A DNA stretch of 64,000 bases from Hymenopus coronatus (GCA_030762935.1 CM060890.1:149878129-149942128), one strand, 5' to 3'; positions 12,471 through 25,782 are shown, counted from the first letter of the stretch. Notes: generated by a model from the sequence alone, not told the origin. Translations and numbers: made by a program.

Positions 12471-14185
12471 GTGTGCAATGCATTAGGGTCAGCGATGGCT
12501 GAGTTACGTTTACTGTGAGCTTCTGTGTATAATGCATTAGGGGCAGCGATGGGTGAATCATGTTCACTGTATGCTTCTGAGTGCAGTGCATTAGGGACAG
12601 CGATGGCTGAGTCATGTTTACTGTGAGCTTCTGTGTGCAATGCAATATTGTCAGCGATGGCTGAGTCATGTTCACTGTGTGCTTCTGTGTGCACTGCATT
12701 AGGGTCAGCGATGGGTGAATCATGTGCACTGTGGGCTTTTGTGTGCACTGCATTAGGGTCATCGATGGGCGAGTCATGTTCACTGTGTGCTTCTGTGTGC
12801 GATGCATTATGGTCAGCGATGGCTGAGTCATGTTTACTGTGAGCTTCTGTGTGCAATGCATAAGGGTCAGCGATGGCTGAGTCATGTTCACTGTGAGCTT
12901 CTTGTGCAATGCATTAGGGTCAGCGATGGCTGAGTCATGTTCACTGTGTGCTTCTGTGTCAATGCATTAGGGTCAGCGATGGCTGAGTCATGTTCACTGT
13001 GAGCTTCTGTGTGCAATGCATTAGGGTCAGCGATGGGTAAATCATTATCACTGTGTGCTTCTGTGTGCAATGCATTAGGGTCAGCGATGGGTGAGTCATG
13101 TTCACTGTGAGCTTCTGTGTGTAGTGCATTAGGGTCAGAGATGCCTGAGTAATGTTCACTATGAGCTTCTGTGTGCATTGCACAAGGGTCAGCGATGGCT
13201 GAGTAATGTTTACTGTGAGCTTCTGTGTGCAATGCATAAGGGTCAGCGATGGGTGAATCATGTTCACTGTGTGCTTCTGTGTGCAATGCATTAGGGTCAG
13301 CGATGGCTGAGTTATGTTCACTGTGAGCTTCTGTGTCCAATGCATTAAGGTCAGCGATGGCTGAGACAAGTTTACTGTGAGCTTCTGTGTGTAATGCATT
13401 AGGGGCAGCGATGGGTGAATCATGTTCACTGTGTGCTTCTGTGTGCAGTGCATTAGGGACAGCGATGGCTGAGTCATGTTTACTGTGAGCTTCTGTGTGC
13501 AATGCAATAGGGTCAGCGATGGCTAAGTCATTTTCACTGTGTGCTTCTGTGTGCAATGCATTAGGGTCAGCGATGGCTAAGTCATTTTCACTGTGTGCTT
13601 CTGTGTGCAATGCAATAGGGTCAGCGATGGCTAAGTCATTTTCACTGTGTGCTTCTGTGTGCAATGCATTAGGGTCAGCGATGGCTGAGACATGTTCACT
13701 GTGAGCTTCTGTGTGCAATGCATTAGGGTCAGCGATGGGTGAATCATGTTCAATGTGGACTTTTGTGTGCAATGCATTAGGGTCAGCGATGGGTGAGTCA
13801 TGTTCACTGTGTCCTTCTGGGTGCAGTGCATTAGGGTCAGCGATGGGTGTGTCATGTTCACTGTGAGCCTCAGTGTGCAGTGCATTAGGGTCAGCGATGG
13901 CTGTGTCTTGTTCACTGTGAGCTTCTGTGTGCAGTTAATAAGTGTCAGCGATGGGTGACTCATTTTCACTGGATGCTTCTGTGTGCAGTGCATTTGGGTC
14001 AGCGATGGCTGAATCATGTTCACTGTATGCTTCTGTGTGCACTGCATTAGGGTCAGCGATGGCTGTGTCATGTTCACTGTGAGCTTCTGAGTGCAATGCA
14101 TTAGGGTCAGCGAATTGTGAATCATGTTCACTGTGAGCTTCTGTGTGCAATGCATTAGGGTCAGCGATGGGTGAATCATGTTCAC
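12440..14185. repeat. Higher-order block of the 54-bp satellite, partial copy 3
   Basis: This stretch matches 10010-11811 at an offset of 2374 (44 monomers), or 2428 left of a one-monomer deletion. It carries the GCAGTTAATA marker at 13931. It shares three consecutive monomers with GCTAAGTCATTTTCAC with the 6540-6700 and 11130-11290 stretches. Similarity ends near 14185, where more diverged terminal monomers begin. Confidence 0.8.
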
Positions 14186-14730
14186 TGTGTGCTTCTGTGT
14201 GCAATTTATTAGGTTTAGCGATGGCTGAGTCGTGTTTACAGTGAGCTTCTGTGTGCAATGCATTAGGGTCAGCGGTGGCTGAGTCATGTTACTGTGTGCA
14301 ATGCATTAGGGTCAGCGATGGGTGAGTCATGTTCACTGTGAGCTTCTGTGTGCAATGCATTAGGGTCAGCGATGGCTGAGTCATGTTTACTGTGTGCTTC
14401 TGTGTGCAATGCATTAGGGTCAGCGATGGCTGGGTAATGTTTACTGTGAGGTTCTGTGTGCAATGCCTTAGGGTCAGCGATGGCTGAGTCATGTTCACTG
14501 TGAGCAATGCGTACAATTGAACGGCGTTGTTCTTTTTTTTTTTTAGAAGTGCAGCAAATGAAACTTTTTGCAAGTTCTATTTTTTAAAATGTTTTTGTGT
14601 TAGCACCATGAATAATTCAAATTTGAGTCGGTAGTTAATCTGATTTGTATAGTTGCATTGGCCAAAAAGTTATTTCTATATAGCGACTTAAAAATAGAAA
14701 TCTAGGTTTTGTTTGCTAAGCTACTATCAG

Positions 14731-15155
14731 CTTTTACCTTCTCTAGTCCACATATGCTATGTACTACATAGTGGATAGCGAAGGTATTGTCTTCCACCCA
14801 AAAATTCAATACAGACATTTCACCGGAAGCACATGTTTTGTGTCCCCTGAGCCCGAAAAACATTTTTAGAGAAAGGTCCATGTGTCTCTGTGTCTGTGCA
14901 CAGCATAGCTCAAAAACGGAAAGATCGTCAAATACCAAACTAGGTATTTAGGCTTCGTATCTTCCAAGGATGCGACACAAAGATTTGTAAGAAAACCGCA
15001 CCACCACAAAATGCATTTTACATGGAAAAAATTTAAAAATTATTGAATTCCTAAAAATGGCTGTGATGATTTTGATTAAAATCCCGTATATTATAGACAT
15101 TTACATACCAAAAGCATTTGAAGACCTCTTTATTCTGGATAAATTATGCTTAACA
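14731..15155 (-). mobile_element. Family E element, reverse copy
   Basis: On the minus strand it contains, in order, the family landmarks: a CTATGCTGTGCACAGACA block, the CCGGTGAAAT module, and a palindromic end around 14738-14795 (ACATATGCTATGTACTACAT). I found no coding capacity; short open frames over it are incidental. It closely parallels copies at 17125, 18035, 26505, 27605, 36779 and 39068. 14512-14730 to its left is AT-rich, and I recognise nothing there. Confidence 0.65.
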
Positions 15156-15494
15156 CGTTCTGGTGAGGACCTTATTTTGACAGCTCTGCCCTCCTTACTG
15201 GACTTTTTAAATATTGTTAACTCCTGAACTGTTTCAGATAAATCACTGTTTTATTTGTTTTTTTATTTCAATTATTGAAGTTTAAACTCATATTTCGTTT
15301 TGACCAATAACAAATACTATATCATTATCTCTTTCATTTAACACCAGTTTTAAATGCCTTATCGGTCATTTTAAGGTTAGCGTGAGGCTCTTTAAATATT
15401 GGCTGTAGTTTCGAAATTTAAATCCATAGCAGATCTACATTTGGGCATAATTTCAAGTACAATATGCAAGCAATTAAGACAATTTCTACTAATT

Positions 15495-15598
15495 AGATAG
15501 GTAGAGTCAGACTGAAAAAGTCAATGCCATAGCCGGGATTTGAACCACGGCTCTCCCGATCTCTAGCCGGTTGCTCTACCACTGAGCTACCATGGCAA
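15495..15598 (-). mobile_element. tRNA-derived SINE with intact A and B boxes
   Basis: The minus strand shows a tRNA-like head: A box TAGCTCAGTGG (15579-15589) and B box GGTTCAAATCC (15536-15546), 32 bases apart, with acceptor-like ends GCCATGG and CTATGGC able to pair. The anticodon and T stems are poorly paired, so I call a SINE head rather than a working tRNA gene. A short body with TTTTTCAGTCTGACTCTACC follows and is shared with the adjacent 92-bp array. In translation this head gives the peptide SSVVEQPARDRE, a common false protein from SINE heads. Confidence 0.75.
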
Positions 15599-15629
15599 CA
15601 TACCGGCATAGCATTGAATTTCTCAACTG

Positions 15630-15709
15630 ACTCATATGTTTTACCGGTAAACCACAAGGTGGTCTCCCGATCTCTAGCTGGTTGCTCTACCACTGAGCTA
15701 ACATGGCAT
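15630..15709 (-). mobile_element. Second tRNA-like SINE head, degraded
   Basis: The minus strand has the A box TAGCTCAGTGG (15690-15700) and the same CAACCAGCTAGAGATCGGGAG core as the neighbouring SINE. The B-box part is altered to TTGTGGTTTACC. It lies head to tail with the SINE at 15495-15598, so the two heads are a small tandem on the minus strand. Confidence 0.65.
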
Positions 15710-15748
15710 GCCGTAGCTCAAATACTGGCTATGATTTTGAATTTTTCA

Positions 15749-16708
15749 GTCTGACTCTACCTATCCAACTCCTGTCCTACACACGGCTAGAGACCGGGAG
15801 ATCCGTGGTACAAATCCCGGCCATGGTATTGCATTTTTCAGTCTGACTCTACCTATCCAACTCCTGTCCTACACACGGCTAGAGACCGGGAGAACCATGG
15901 TTAAAATCCCGGCTATGCTATTGCATTTTTCCGTCTGACTCTACCTATCCAACTCCCGTCCTATGCACGACTAGAGACCAGGAGATCCTTGGTTCAAATC
16001 TCGACTATGACATTGAATTTTTCAGTCTGACTTTGCCTATCCAACTCCTGTCCTACACACGGCTGGAGACCGGGAGATCCGTGGTTCAAATCCTGGCTAT
16101 GACATTGAATTTTTCAGTCTAACTCTGCCTATCCAACTCCTGTCCTACACACGCCTAGAGACCAGGAGATCCATGGTTCAAATCCCAGCTATGACATTGA
16201 ATTTTTCAGTCTGACTCTGCCTATCCAACTCCTGTCCTACACACGGCTAGAGACCAGGAGATCCATGGTTCAAATCCCAGCTATGACATTGAATTTTTCA
16301 GTATGACTCTGCCTATCCAACTCCTGTCCTACACACGGCTAGAGACTGGGAGATCCGTGGTTCAAATCCCAGCTATGACATTGAATTTTTCAGTCGGACT
16401 CTGCCTATCCAACTCCTGTCCTACACACGGCTAGAGACCGGGAGAACGGTGGTTCAAATCCCAGCTATGACATTGAATTTTTTAGGCTGACTCTGCCTAT
16501 CCAACTCCTGTCCTACACACGGCTAGAGACGTGGAGATCTGTGGTTCAAATCCCAGCTATGACATTGAATTTTTCAGTCTTAATCTGCCTATCCAACTCC
16601 TGTCCAACACACGGCTAGAGACCGGGAGATCCGTGGTTCAAATCCCAGCTATGACATTGACTTTTTCAGTCTGACTCTACCTATCCAACTCCTGTCCTAC
16701 ACACGGCT
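15749..16708 (+). repeat. 92-bp minisatellite derived from a SINE, about 10.4 copies
   Basis: Unit starts (GTCTGACTCTACC) fall at 15749, 15841, 15933, 16025 and onward every 92 bases to 16669. Each unit holds GGCTAGAGACCGGGAG, the B-box-like GGTTCAAATCC and the TTTTTCAGTCTGACTC body of the nearby SINE. The A-box part is replaced by ATCCAACTCCTGTCCTACAC. The array runs opposite to the two full heads at 15495-15709, so the region is also an inverted arrangement of the same family. Confidence 0.9.
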
Positions 16709-17124
16709 TGTGTGAAAAAACACATTTTCCATACAGTTTGTATTAATGTTGACCTCGATGATGATATACAAGAATAGGTTTTAGCAGTGATGTGTCAATT
16801 AAAGGCCCGTACTCACGAAAGTGGCAACATCAGATGGACGTTAACCAGCAACAACATCTTGATTGGGACGGAAACAAAACAAGTGTGAAGTGAAAGCCTC
16901 GACCAGCAACGGCGTGGCCGGGGGGGGGGGAGCAGGTCGGCAGCCAGATGCGGTAAACGTTCTAAATTATAAGGCGGGCGTTTCGACTTTTATCATGGAT
17001 AGCTGCAGCAACGGGTGGTCCATCCAATAACTCAGAGGATAGATAGGATGCGCGCGCATGTCTTCCTGCTGCCCTAACCAATCACTCATGTTTATATACC
17101 GTCGGCGAGGGGGCAAACACTTGT
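16709..17124. other. Spacer without recognised gene
   Basis: A GC-richer stretch with a G tract at 16920-16930 and mixed-complexity sequence. No tandem period and no open frame with recognisable content. The sequence GGCCCGTACTCACGAAAG near 16805 may be a transposon edge, but I could not find a partner. Confidence 0.5.
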
Positions 17125-18020
17125 AGTTCACGAAATACATTTTTTGGGACCCCCTGAATACAAAACAATTTGATGTTACACTCACATCACTTTCTCTAGC
17201 TGTGCACTGCTCTTCTTTCTACACAATGCTAATCGTGATAAACATTATCAGAATGTTCTTATTGCTTAGTTCCTTAATGTGCCGTGCTAAACTGATAGTC
17301 AAATGTTTTAGAAACTGTCGTTATGCGATTATCATTACAGATAGCTTTTTTGCTTGGTCAGCTGTACAACAACAGAAAAACGGACACTTCCTGTATGACA
17401 AAAGTATAAGTACTTTGCAATTGAAACCAATAACAAGGAATATCTTGGAAACAGTTACCTCCACAATAAAAACGTAACGGACACTAATTGTGTGTTTTGA
17501 CGAGATCTACATTTTTGTGTGTAGTAAGTTTTTCTCTATCTCTTACGGTTGAGCAGATAAGCAAAATTCGGCAAAAGTGATCCAGAATAAACTGGTCTTC
17601 AGAGGCTATTCCCAAAAAATTCAAGATATACATTTTATTTGGGATGTAAATATCCTTTGTGTACGAGAATTTAATCAAGATCGTTAGAGCCATTTTTGAG
17701 AAAATAAAAATTTTCGAAAATTTTTCCATGTAAAAGTTAGTCTGTGGTGAGGGATTTTCTTGAAAATCTTCGTGTCGCATCCCTGGAAGATACTAAAGCC
17801 AAATACCAAGTTTGGTATGTAACGGTCTTTTAGTTTTCAGCTATGCTGTCCAGAGATACACACACTCAGACACACACAGGACCTTTTCTAAAATGTTTTT
17901 TTCGGACTCAGGTACCCCAAAACATATATTACCGGTGAAATCTCGACATCAAATTTTTGGGTGGAATACAATACTTCCTCTATCCCTGCAATCATCGTAC
18001 ATGCGCGCTGGAAAAAGCAA
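17125..18020 (+). mobile_element. Family E element, near full-length copy
   Basis: It starts with a reversed 3-prime module (GGGACCCCCTGAATAC), then the CACTTTCTCTAGC start, AGTACAATTG-type internal blocks and CCATTTTTGAGAAAAT. Next come AAATCTTCGTGTCGCATCC, GCTATGCTGTCC, a short CA-rich tract (17857-17880) and the ACCGGTGAAATCTCG module, ending GGTGGAATACAATACTTCC. No protein is encoded. It is followed at once by another copy in the same orientation (18035), giving a tandem pair. Confidence 0.7.
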
Positions 18021-18034
18021 ACAAACAGTTTTAG

Positions 18035-18646
18035 AAAAATCTGATGTTCTACATTCACATAGCTTTCTCTACATTTCTGTATTAATTATAATTAATAAGC
18101 TTATTCTTCCATCTAATTAATGCTAATCGAGATAAACATTAGCAAAAACTATGTTATTATTTAGCTGTTTATAAGTACAAGGGACAGTCAAATGTAACAA
18201 AATGTGAGTGCATAGCCAGGAGCTGAGAAGTTCTCATATGGGAGAAGCTCTACCAATAAATAACAAGAAATATCTCATAAACCACCAACTCCACGAAAAA
18301 ATGTATATGACATAAATTATATGTTTTAGCGTCAACTACATTTTGTGTGCTAAGTTTCTGTCTAATTCTTACGCTTGACAAGCTACGCAAAATTCATTTA
18401 GAATAAAGATGTCTTTAGAGTCTATTCCCAGAAAATTTAATAAATACATTTTATTTGATGTGTATATATTTTTAATATACGATATTTTAATTAAAATCGT
18501 AACTTCCATTTTTGAGAAAATCAACATTTTCTATGAAAAGAGTAGATGCGGGTGAAAATCTTCGTGTCACATATACTTGGAAGATATTCAACTTAAAAAT
18601 AAAGTTTGGAATTTAACGGAATTTTCGTTTTTGAGCTATGATGCAC
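18035..18646 (+). mobile_element. Family E element, left part of a copy split by an array
   Basis: The usual family order from ATAGCTTTCTCTAC through CCATTTTTGAGAAAATC to TTTGAGCTATGATG is present. At the point where other copies carry only a few CA repeats, the 7.1-kb CACACTGACAGA array begins. The right part of the same element (CATGCGTTTTTGGTGGAATC and the palindrome) reappears at 25783. Confidence 0.75.
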
Positions 18647-21600
18647 ACACACACACACTGGCAGACATACACACAGTGACAGACATACACACACTGACAA
18701 ACATACACACACACTCACAGACAAACACACACTGACAGATACACACACAAACAGACATACACACACTGACAGACGTACACAAACTGATAGACATACACAC
18801 TGACAGACATACACTAACTGAAAGACGTACACACACACATACTGACAGACATATATACACACAATAACAGTCATACACACACACTGACAGACACACTGAC
18901 AGACACACACACTGACAGACACGAACACTGACAGACACATACACACTGACAGACACACACACACCGATACGAACACACTCACATACTCAAACACACACAC
19001 TGACAGACACATAAACACTGACAGACACACACACAATGGCAGACATACACACTGGCAGACGTACACACTGGCAGACATACACACACACTAACAGATATAC
19101 ACACACTGAAAGACACACACACACTGAAAGACACACACACTGACAGACACACACACTGACAGGCACAAACACACTGACAGACACAAACAATGACAGACAC
19201 ACACAATGACAGATAAACACACATTCACCTACATACACACATTGACAGACATACACACGCACACTGACAGACATACATACACAGTGATAGACACACAAAC
19301 TGACAGACATAAACACACACTGACAGATATACACACACTGATAGACACACATACTGATAGGCACACACACTGATAGACACACACACACTGATAGACACAT
19401 ACTGACAGACATACACACACGCTGATATACACACACTGACAGACATACACACACTGAGAGACACACACAGACAGACATACATACACACTGATAGACACAC
19501 ACACACTGACAGACATACACACACTGGCAGACATACACACACACACTGACAGACATTCACACACACAGATAGATATACACACTGATAGAATCACACACAC
19601 TGACAGACATATACACACACTGATATACACACACACTGACAGACATACACACACAACGATAGACACACACACAGACATACACACACACTGACAGACATAC
19701 ACACACTGTCAGACATACACACATTGACAGACATACACACACACTGACAGACATACACACACACTGATAGACACACACACTGGCAGACATACACACACAC
19801 TGGTAGACACACACTGACAGACATACGTACACACTGATAGACACACACATTGACAGAAATACACACACACACTGACACACGCTGACAGATGTACACACAG
19901 ACACACACAATGACAGATATACACACACTGGCAGACACACACACTGACAGATATACACTTACTGCCAGACACACAGATATACACATACTGACAGACATAC
20001 ACTCTGACAGATATACACACACTGACAGGTATACACACTGACAGATATACACACACTGATAGACACACGCACTGACACTCACACACTTACAGATATACAC
20101 ACTGATAGACACACACACTGACAGACACACACACTAATAGACACACGCGCTACCAGGTATACACACACTGACAGACACACACTGAAAGATATTCACACAC
20201 ACTGACAGACACTCATACACACTGATAGACACACATACTGACAGACACACTGAATGACACACAAACTGACAGACACACACTGACAGACACACATACTGAG
20301 AGACAGGCGCTCACACTGATAGACATACATACAGACAGATATACATACACACACTGATAGACACACACTGACATACATACGCACACTGACAACCATACAC
20401 ACACTGATAGAAATACACATTCTGCTATACAGCACACACTGACAGACATACACACACTGATAGACACACACTGACAGATATACACACACTGATAGACACA
20501 CACTGGCAGACATACACACACTGATAGACACACACACTGACATACTTACACAAACACTGACAGATATACACACATTGACACACAAACTGACAGATATACA
20601 CACACTGACAGATATACACACACTGACAGACACACACACTGACAGATATACACACTGACAAGTATACACACTACCCGATATACCCACTGACAGATATACA
20701 CACACTGACAGGTGTACTCACACTGACAGACACACATTCACTGACAGACACACACACTGTTAGACACATACTGACAGATACACACACACTCACATATACA
20801 CACATTGACAGACATACACACGCACACTGAAGGACGTGCACACACACTGACAGACGTAGACACACACACTGACCGACATACACACACACTGACAGACATA
20901 CACACACACTGACAGACATACACACACTGACAGACATATCCTCACAGACAGACACACACACTGACAGATACACACACTGACAGATACACACACCCTCACA
21001 TGCATTCATTGTCAGAACATACACATGCACACTGACAGACATACACACACTGACAGACGTACACACAGACTAACAGACATACACACACTGACAGATACAC
21101 ACACCCTCACATGCATTCATTGTCAGAACATATACATGCACACTGACAGACATACACACACACTGACAGACAGACACACACACTGATAGACACACACAGA
21201 CCTACAAACACACACTGACAGACATACACCCATTGACAGATATACACACATTGACAGACATACACATATTGACAGACATACATACTCACTGACAGACATA
21301 CACACACACTGATAGACAAACACACTGGCAGACATACACACACACTGATAGACACACACACTGACAAACATACATACACCCTGACAGATATAGACACGCA
21401 CCAACACACACTAACAGCTATACACACAGACAAACAAACTGAGATATATACACACACTGGCATACACACACTGACAGATATACACTTACTGACAGACACA
21501 CATGTATACACACATTGATAGACATACTCACTTACATATATACACACGCAGACAGATATACACATACTGACAGATATACCCACTGACAGGAATATACATT

Positions 21601-24600
21601 GACAGATATACACACTGACAGATATACACACTGATAGATTTACACACACTGATAGACACACGCACTGATAGACACACACACTGACAGATATACACGCTGA
21701 TAGACACACGCGCTGACAGGTATACACAAACTGACAGATACACACAATGATAGATATACACAGTGACAGATATACACACACACTGACAGACATGCACACA
21801 CACTGATAGACACACACACTGACAGACACACTGATGGACACACACACTGACAGACACACATAATGTCAGACACGCACACACACTGACAGGTATACACACA
21901 CTGACAGACACGCACACACTCACTGACAGACACGCGCACACACTGACAGACACACACTGATAGACACACTCCCTGACAGACACTCAGACACTAATAGACA
22001 CACACACTGACAGATGTACACACACACTGCAGACACGCACACATACTGACAGACCCACACACATACATGACAGACGCACACACTGACTCACATTGACAGA
22101 CACACTGACAGGCACACACATACTGACTGACATACACACACTGACAGACACCCATACAAACTGACATACACACAAACACTGACAGACCCACACAGACACG
22201 CTGACAGACTCCCAAACACACTGACAGAGATACACACACTGACAGAGATACACACACTGACAAACACATACACTGACAGAGATACACACACTGACAGACA
22301 CAGACACCGACAGACCCACACACACACACACACTGACACACACAGATACTGACAGACCCACACACTGACAGACATACGCACACGCGCTGACCCACAGACA
22401 CATTGACAGATCCAAACACACACTGATCGGTATACACACACACTGACAGACACACACAGACACTGACAGACACACACACACTGACAGACATACGCACACG
22501 CACTGACCCACAGACACATTGCCAGATCCAAACACACACTGATCGGTAAACACACACACTGACAGACACACACACACACACTGTCAGATATACACACACT
22601 GACAGACACACACACTCTGACAGACACACACATTGACAGACATACACACACTGACAGACATGCACACACTGATAGACACACACACTGAAAGACACACACA
22701 CATTGACAGACATACACTCACTGACAGACATACACACACACTGACACACATACACACATTGATAGTGACACACACTGACACACATACACACATTGATAGT
22801 GACACACACTGACAGACACACACACTGACATTCACACACACTGACAGACATACACACAGTAACAATCATACAGACACACTGACAGAAATACACACACTGT
22901 AAGATATACACACACTGACAGACATACACACACTGATAGACATATACACAGTGATATACACACACTGGCAGACATACACACACTGATAGACATAAACACA
23001 CTGATATACACACACTGACAGGCATACAGACACTGACATACTCACACTTATAGACACACACACTGACAGACATACACACAGTGATAGACGCACACAATGA
23101 CAGACATACACACACCGATAGACACACACACTGACAGATCTACACACACACTGACAGATCTACACACACACTGACACACACACTGACAGATATACACACA
23201 CTGACAGACACACACAGACACATATACACACACTGACGGACATACACACAGGCAAATATACACACACTGACAGACACACACTCTGACAGATATACACACT
23301 GACAGGTATACACACTGACAAATATACACACTGACAGATATAACACCCTGTCAGGCATACACACACTCACAGACACATACATACTGACAGACACACACAC
23401 TGGCAGACATACACACACTGACAGATATACACACACTGACAGACACACACTCACTGACAGACACACACACTGATAGATACACACACACACTCACATACAT
23501 ACATTGACAGACATAGACACGCACACTGACAGACATACACACACACACTGACAGACGTACACACTCACTGACAGACATACACACTCTGACAGACATACAC
23601 ACACACTGACAGACATACACACACTAATAGTCACACACTGACAGACATACACACACTGATAGACACACACACTGACAGACATACACACACTGACTGATAG
23701 ACACACACGCGCTGACAGACATACATATACACTGATAGACACACACACTGACAGACATACACACACTGACAGACATACATACCCGCTGATAGACACACAT
23801 ACTGACAGACATACACACACACACACTGACAGACACACCCACTGATAGACATACACACACTGATAGATACACATACTTATAGACACACACACTGATAGAC
23901 ACATACACTGATAGACACACACACCAGTATACACACAGACTGATATACACACACTGACAGACATACACACACTGATAAACACACACACAGCCATACGCAC
24001 ACGCTGTTAGACACACACACTAACAGACATACACACACTGAAAGACATACACACACTGACAGACATACACACACACTGACAGACTTTCACACACACACTG
24101 ACAGACATACACACACACTGATATACACACACAGTGACAGACACACACACTGATAGACACACTCACACAGACATACACACACTGACAGATATACACACAG
24201 TGTCAGACATACACACATTGACAGACATGCACACACACTGACAGACATACACACACTGATAGACACACACACTGGCAGACATACACACACACTGGTAGAC
24301 ACACACTGACAGACATACATACACACTGATAGACACACACACTGACAGATAAACACACAGACTAACACACACTGACAGATGTACACACAGACACACACAC
24401 TGACAGATATACACACTGGCAGACACACTCTGACAGATATACACTTACTGCCAGACACACATATATACACATACTGACAGACATACACCCTGACAGATAT
24501 ACACACACTTACAGGTATACACACTGACAGGTATACACACTGACAGACACACACATTGACAGATATACACACACTGATAGACACACACACTGATAGACAC

Positions 24601-25782
24601 ACGCGCTAACAGGTATACACACACTGACAGACACACACTGACAGATATACACACTGGCAGATATACACACACACTGAAAGACACGCACACACACTGATAG
24701 GCACACACACTGACAGGCACACTGATGGACAATCAAACTGACAGACACACACTGACAGACACACACACATACTGATAGACATACACACATACATATATAC
24801 ACACACACACTGACAGACACGCAGACACTGACAGACACGCGCACACTCTCTGACAGACCCACACACATACACACACTGACAGACACACACACACACTGAC
24901 AGACACAGACACTGATAGACTCACACGCTGACAGATATACATACACACACTGCCAGACACGCACAAAATCACTGTCAGACACGCGCATACATACTGACAG
25001 ACCTACACACATGACAGACACATACACACTGACAGACATGCACACACACTGACATTCACACTGACAGACACACACACACTGACAGATATACACATACTGA
25101 CACACATACTGACTGACACCCATACACACTGACAGACCCACACTCACCTACTGACAGACCCACACACACACACACACTGAGAGACACACAGGCACTGACA
25201 GACCCACACGCACACACTGACAGACCCACACACACACACACTGACGGACACACAGACACTGACAGACCCACACACACACACACTGACAGACACCCACACA
25301 TCCTGACAGACATACACACACAGACTGACCCACACACACTGACAGATCCAAACACAGACTGATAGGTATACACATACACACACTGACAGACACACTCACA
25401 CTGACAGACACACACTGACAGACACACACACTGACATACCCAATCACACACACTGACCGATATACACACACACTGACAGACACAGATACATTAGCCGCGT
25501 CCCGGTCGAGTGGTTAGTTCGATCCCATGCGACCGCATGTGAGATTTGTAGTGGACAAAGCGGTGCTGGGCGGGTTTTTTCCGGGTTCTCCGGTTTTCCC
25601 CGTTATCGCATTTCACCGGTGCTCCATCTTCATTCATGTATCGCCAGTGTCACCGCCTGCGGTGCCATAAGTAGTTAAAGCGGGCGTTAAACACTACAAA
25701 AAAAAAGACACACACACACACTGATACATAGACACACACTTACTGACAGACAGACACACACACACACACACTGACACACACG
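18647..25782 (+). repeat. 7.1-kb CA-rich array with CACTGACAGACA units
   Basis: The array is a variable mix of 12- to 18-base units built on CACACACTGACAGACA and CACTGATAGACA. All frames on the minus strand give Cys/Val/Ser-rich strings (repeats of CVCLSVCV) with no domain and no start context, so no coding is called. Larger internal duplications occur: 19707-20170 matches 24201-24640, 20977-21046 repeats 111 bases later, and a unit with TGATCGGTATACACAC repeats about 118 bases later near 22370-22560. The array lies inside a family E copy and contains one SINE (25494-25706). Confidence 0.93.
25494..25706 (+). mobile_element. SINE inserted in the CA-rich array
   Basis: A 213-base non-repetitive island with a tRNA-like start (GGTCGAGTGGTTAG as A-box-like, AGTTCGATCCC as B-box-like). 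A body with CCGGGTTCTCCGGTTTTCCC and GGCGTTAAACAC follows, and it ends in an A tract at 25698-25706. The two boxes are almost adjacent rather than about 30 bases apart, so the head probably carries an internal deletion. Array sequence resumes directly on both sides. Body and tail point to a retroposed element; the exact family is not named. Confidence 0.75.

Larger units (their letters stand above)
1..14511. repeat. 54-bp tandem satellite (about 268 monomers)
   Basis: Each monomer is 54 bp and reads on the + strand as a GGGTCAGCGATGG block, then TGAGTCATGTTCACTGTG, then a stretch ending TGCAATGCATTA. The array already runs at base 1, so its left edge is outside the window; it decays in a last partial unit near 14511. 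Because 54 is 18 codons, two of the three minus-strand frames lack a stop in the consensus (one repeating HTEAHSEHDSAIADPNAL, the other MHCTQKLTVNMTQPSLTL), which gives antisense open frames of up to 777 codons at 8202-10535. The common variants (GGCTGAG/GGGTGAG, CACTGTGAG/CACTGTGTG) change the residue in both frames, and frames are repeatedly broken by small indels, so coding is unlikely. All plus frames meet stops within one monomer. It is a minisatellite/satellite block; its chromosomal role cannot be told from sequence. Confidence 0.95.

Noticed and set aside
535..14287. Many antisense open frames of 100-777 codons across the 54-bp satellite
   Set aside because: They follow from a 54-base unit lacking stops in two frames; common variants change the residue in both frames and frameshifts are frequent. 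No start context or domain.
15524..15598. Functional tRNA gene on the minus strand
   Set aside because: The A and B boxes are good and the acceptor stem pairs, but the anticodon and T stems mismatch, the body is SINE-like and a second degraded copy lies beside it.
17202..18120. Small proteins encoded by family E (91-102 codons)
   Set aside because: Not conserved as open frames in other copies of the same element, so incidental.
18593..25483. Cys/Val/Ser-rich open frames on the minus strand
   Set aside because: All three minus frames are open over the same bases because CACTGACAGACA-type units contain no stops; no protein domain.
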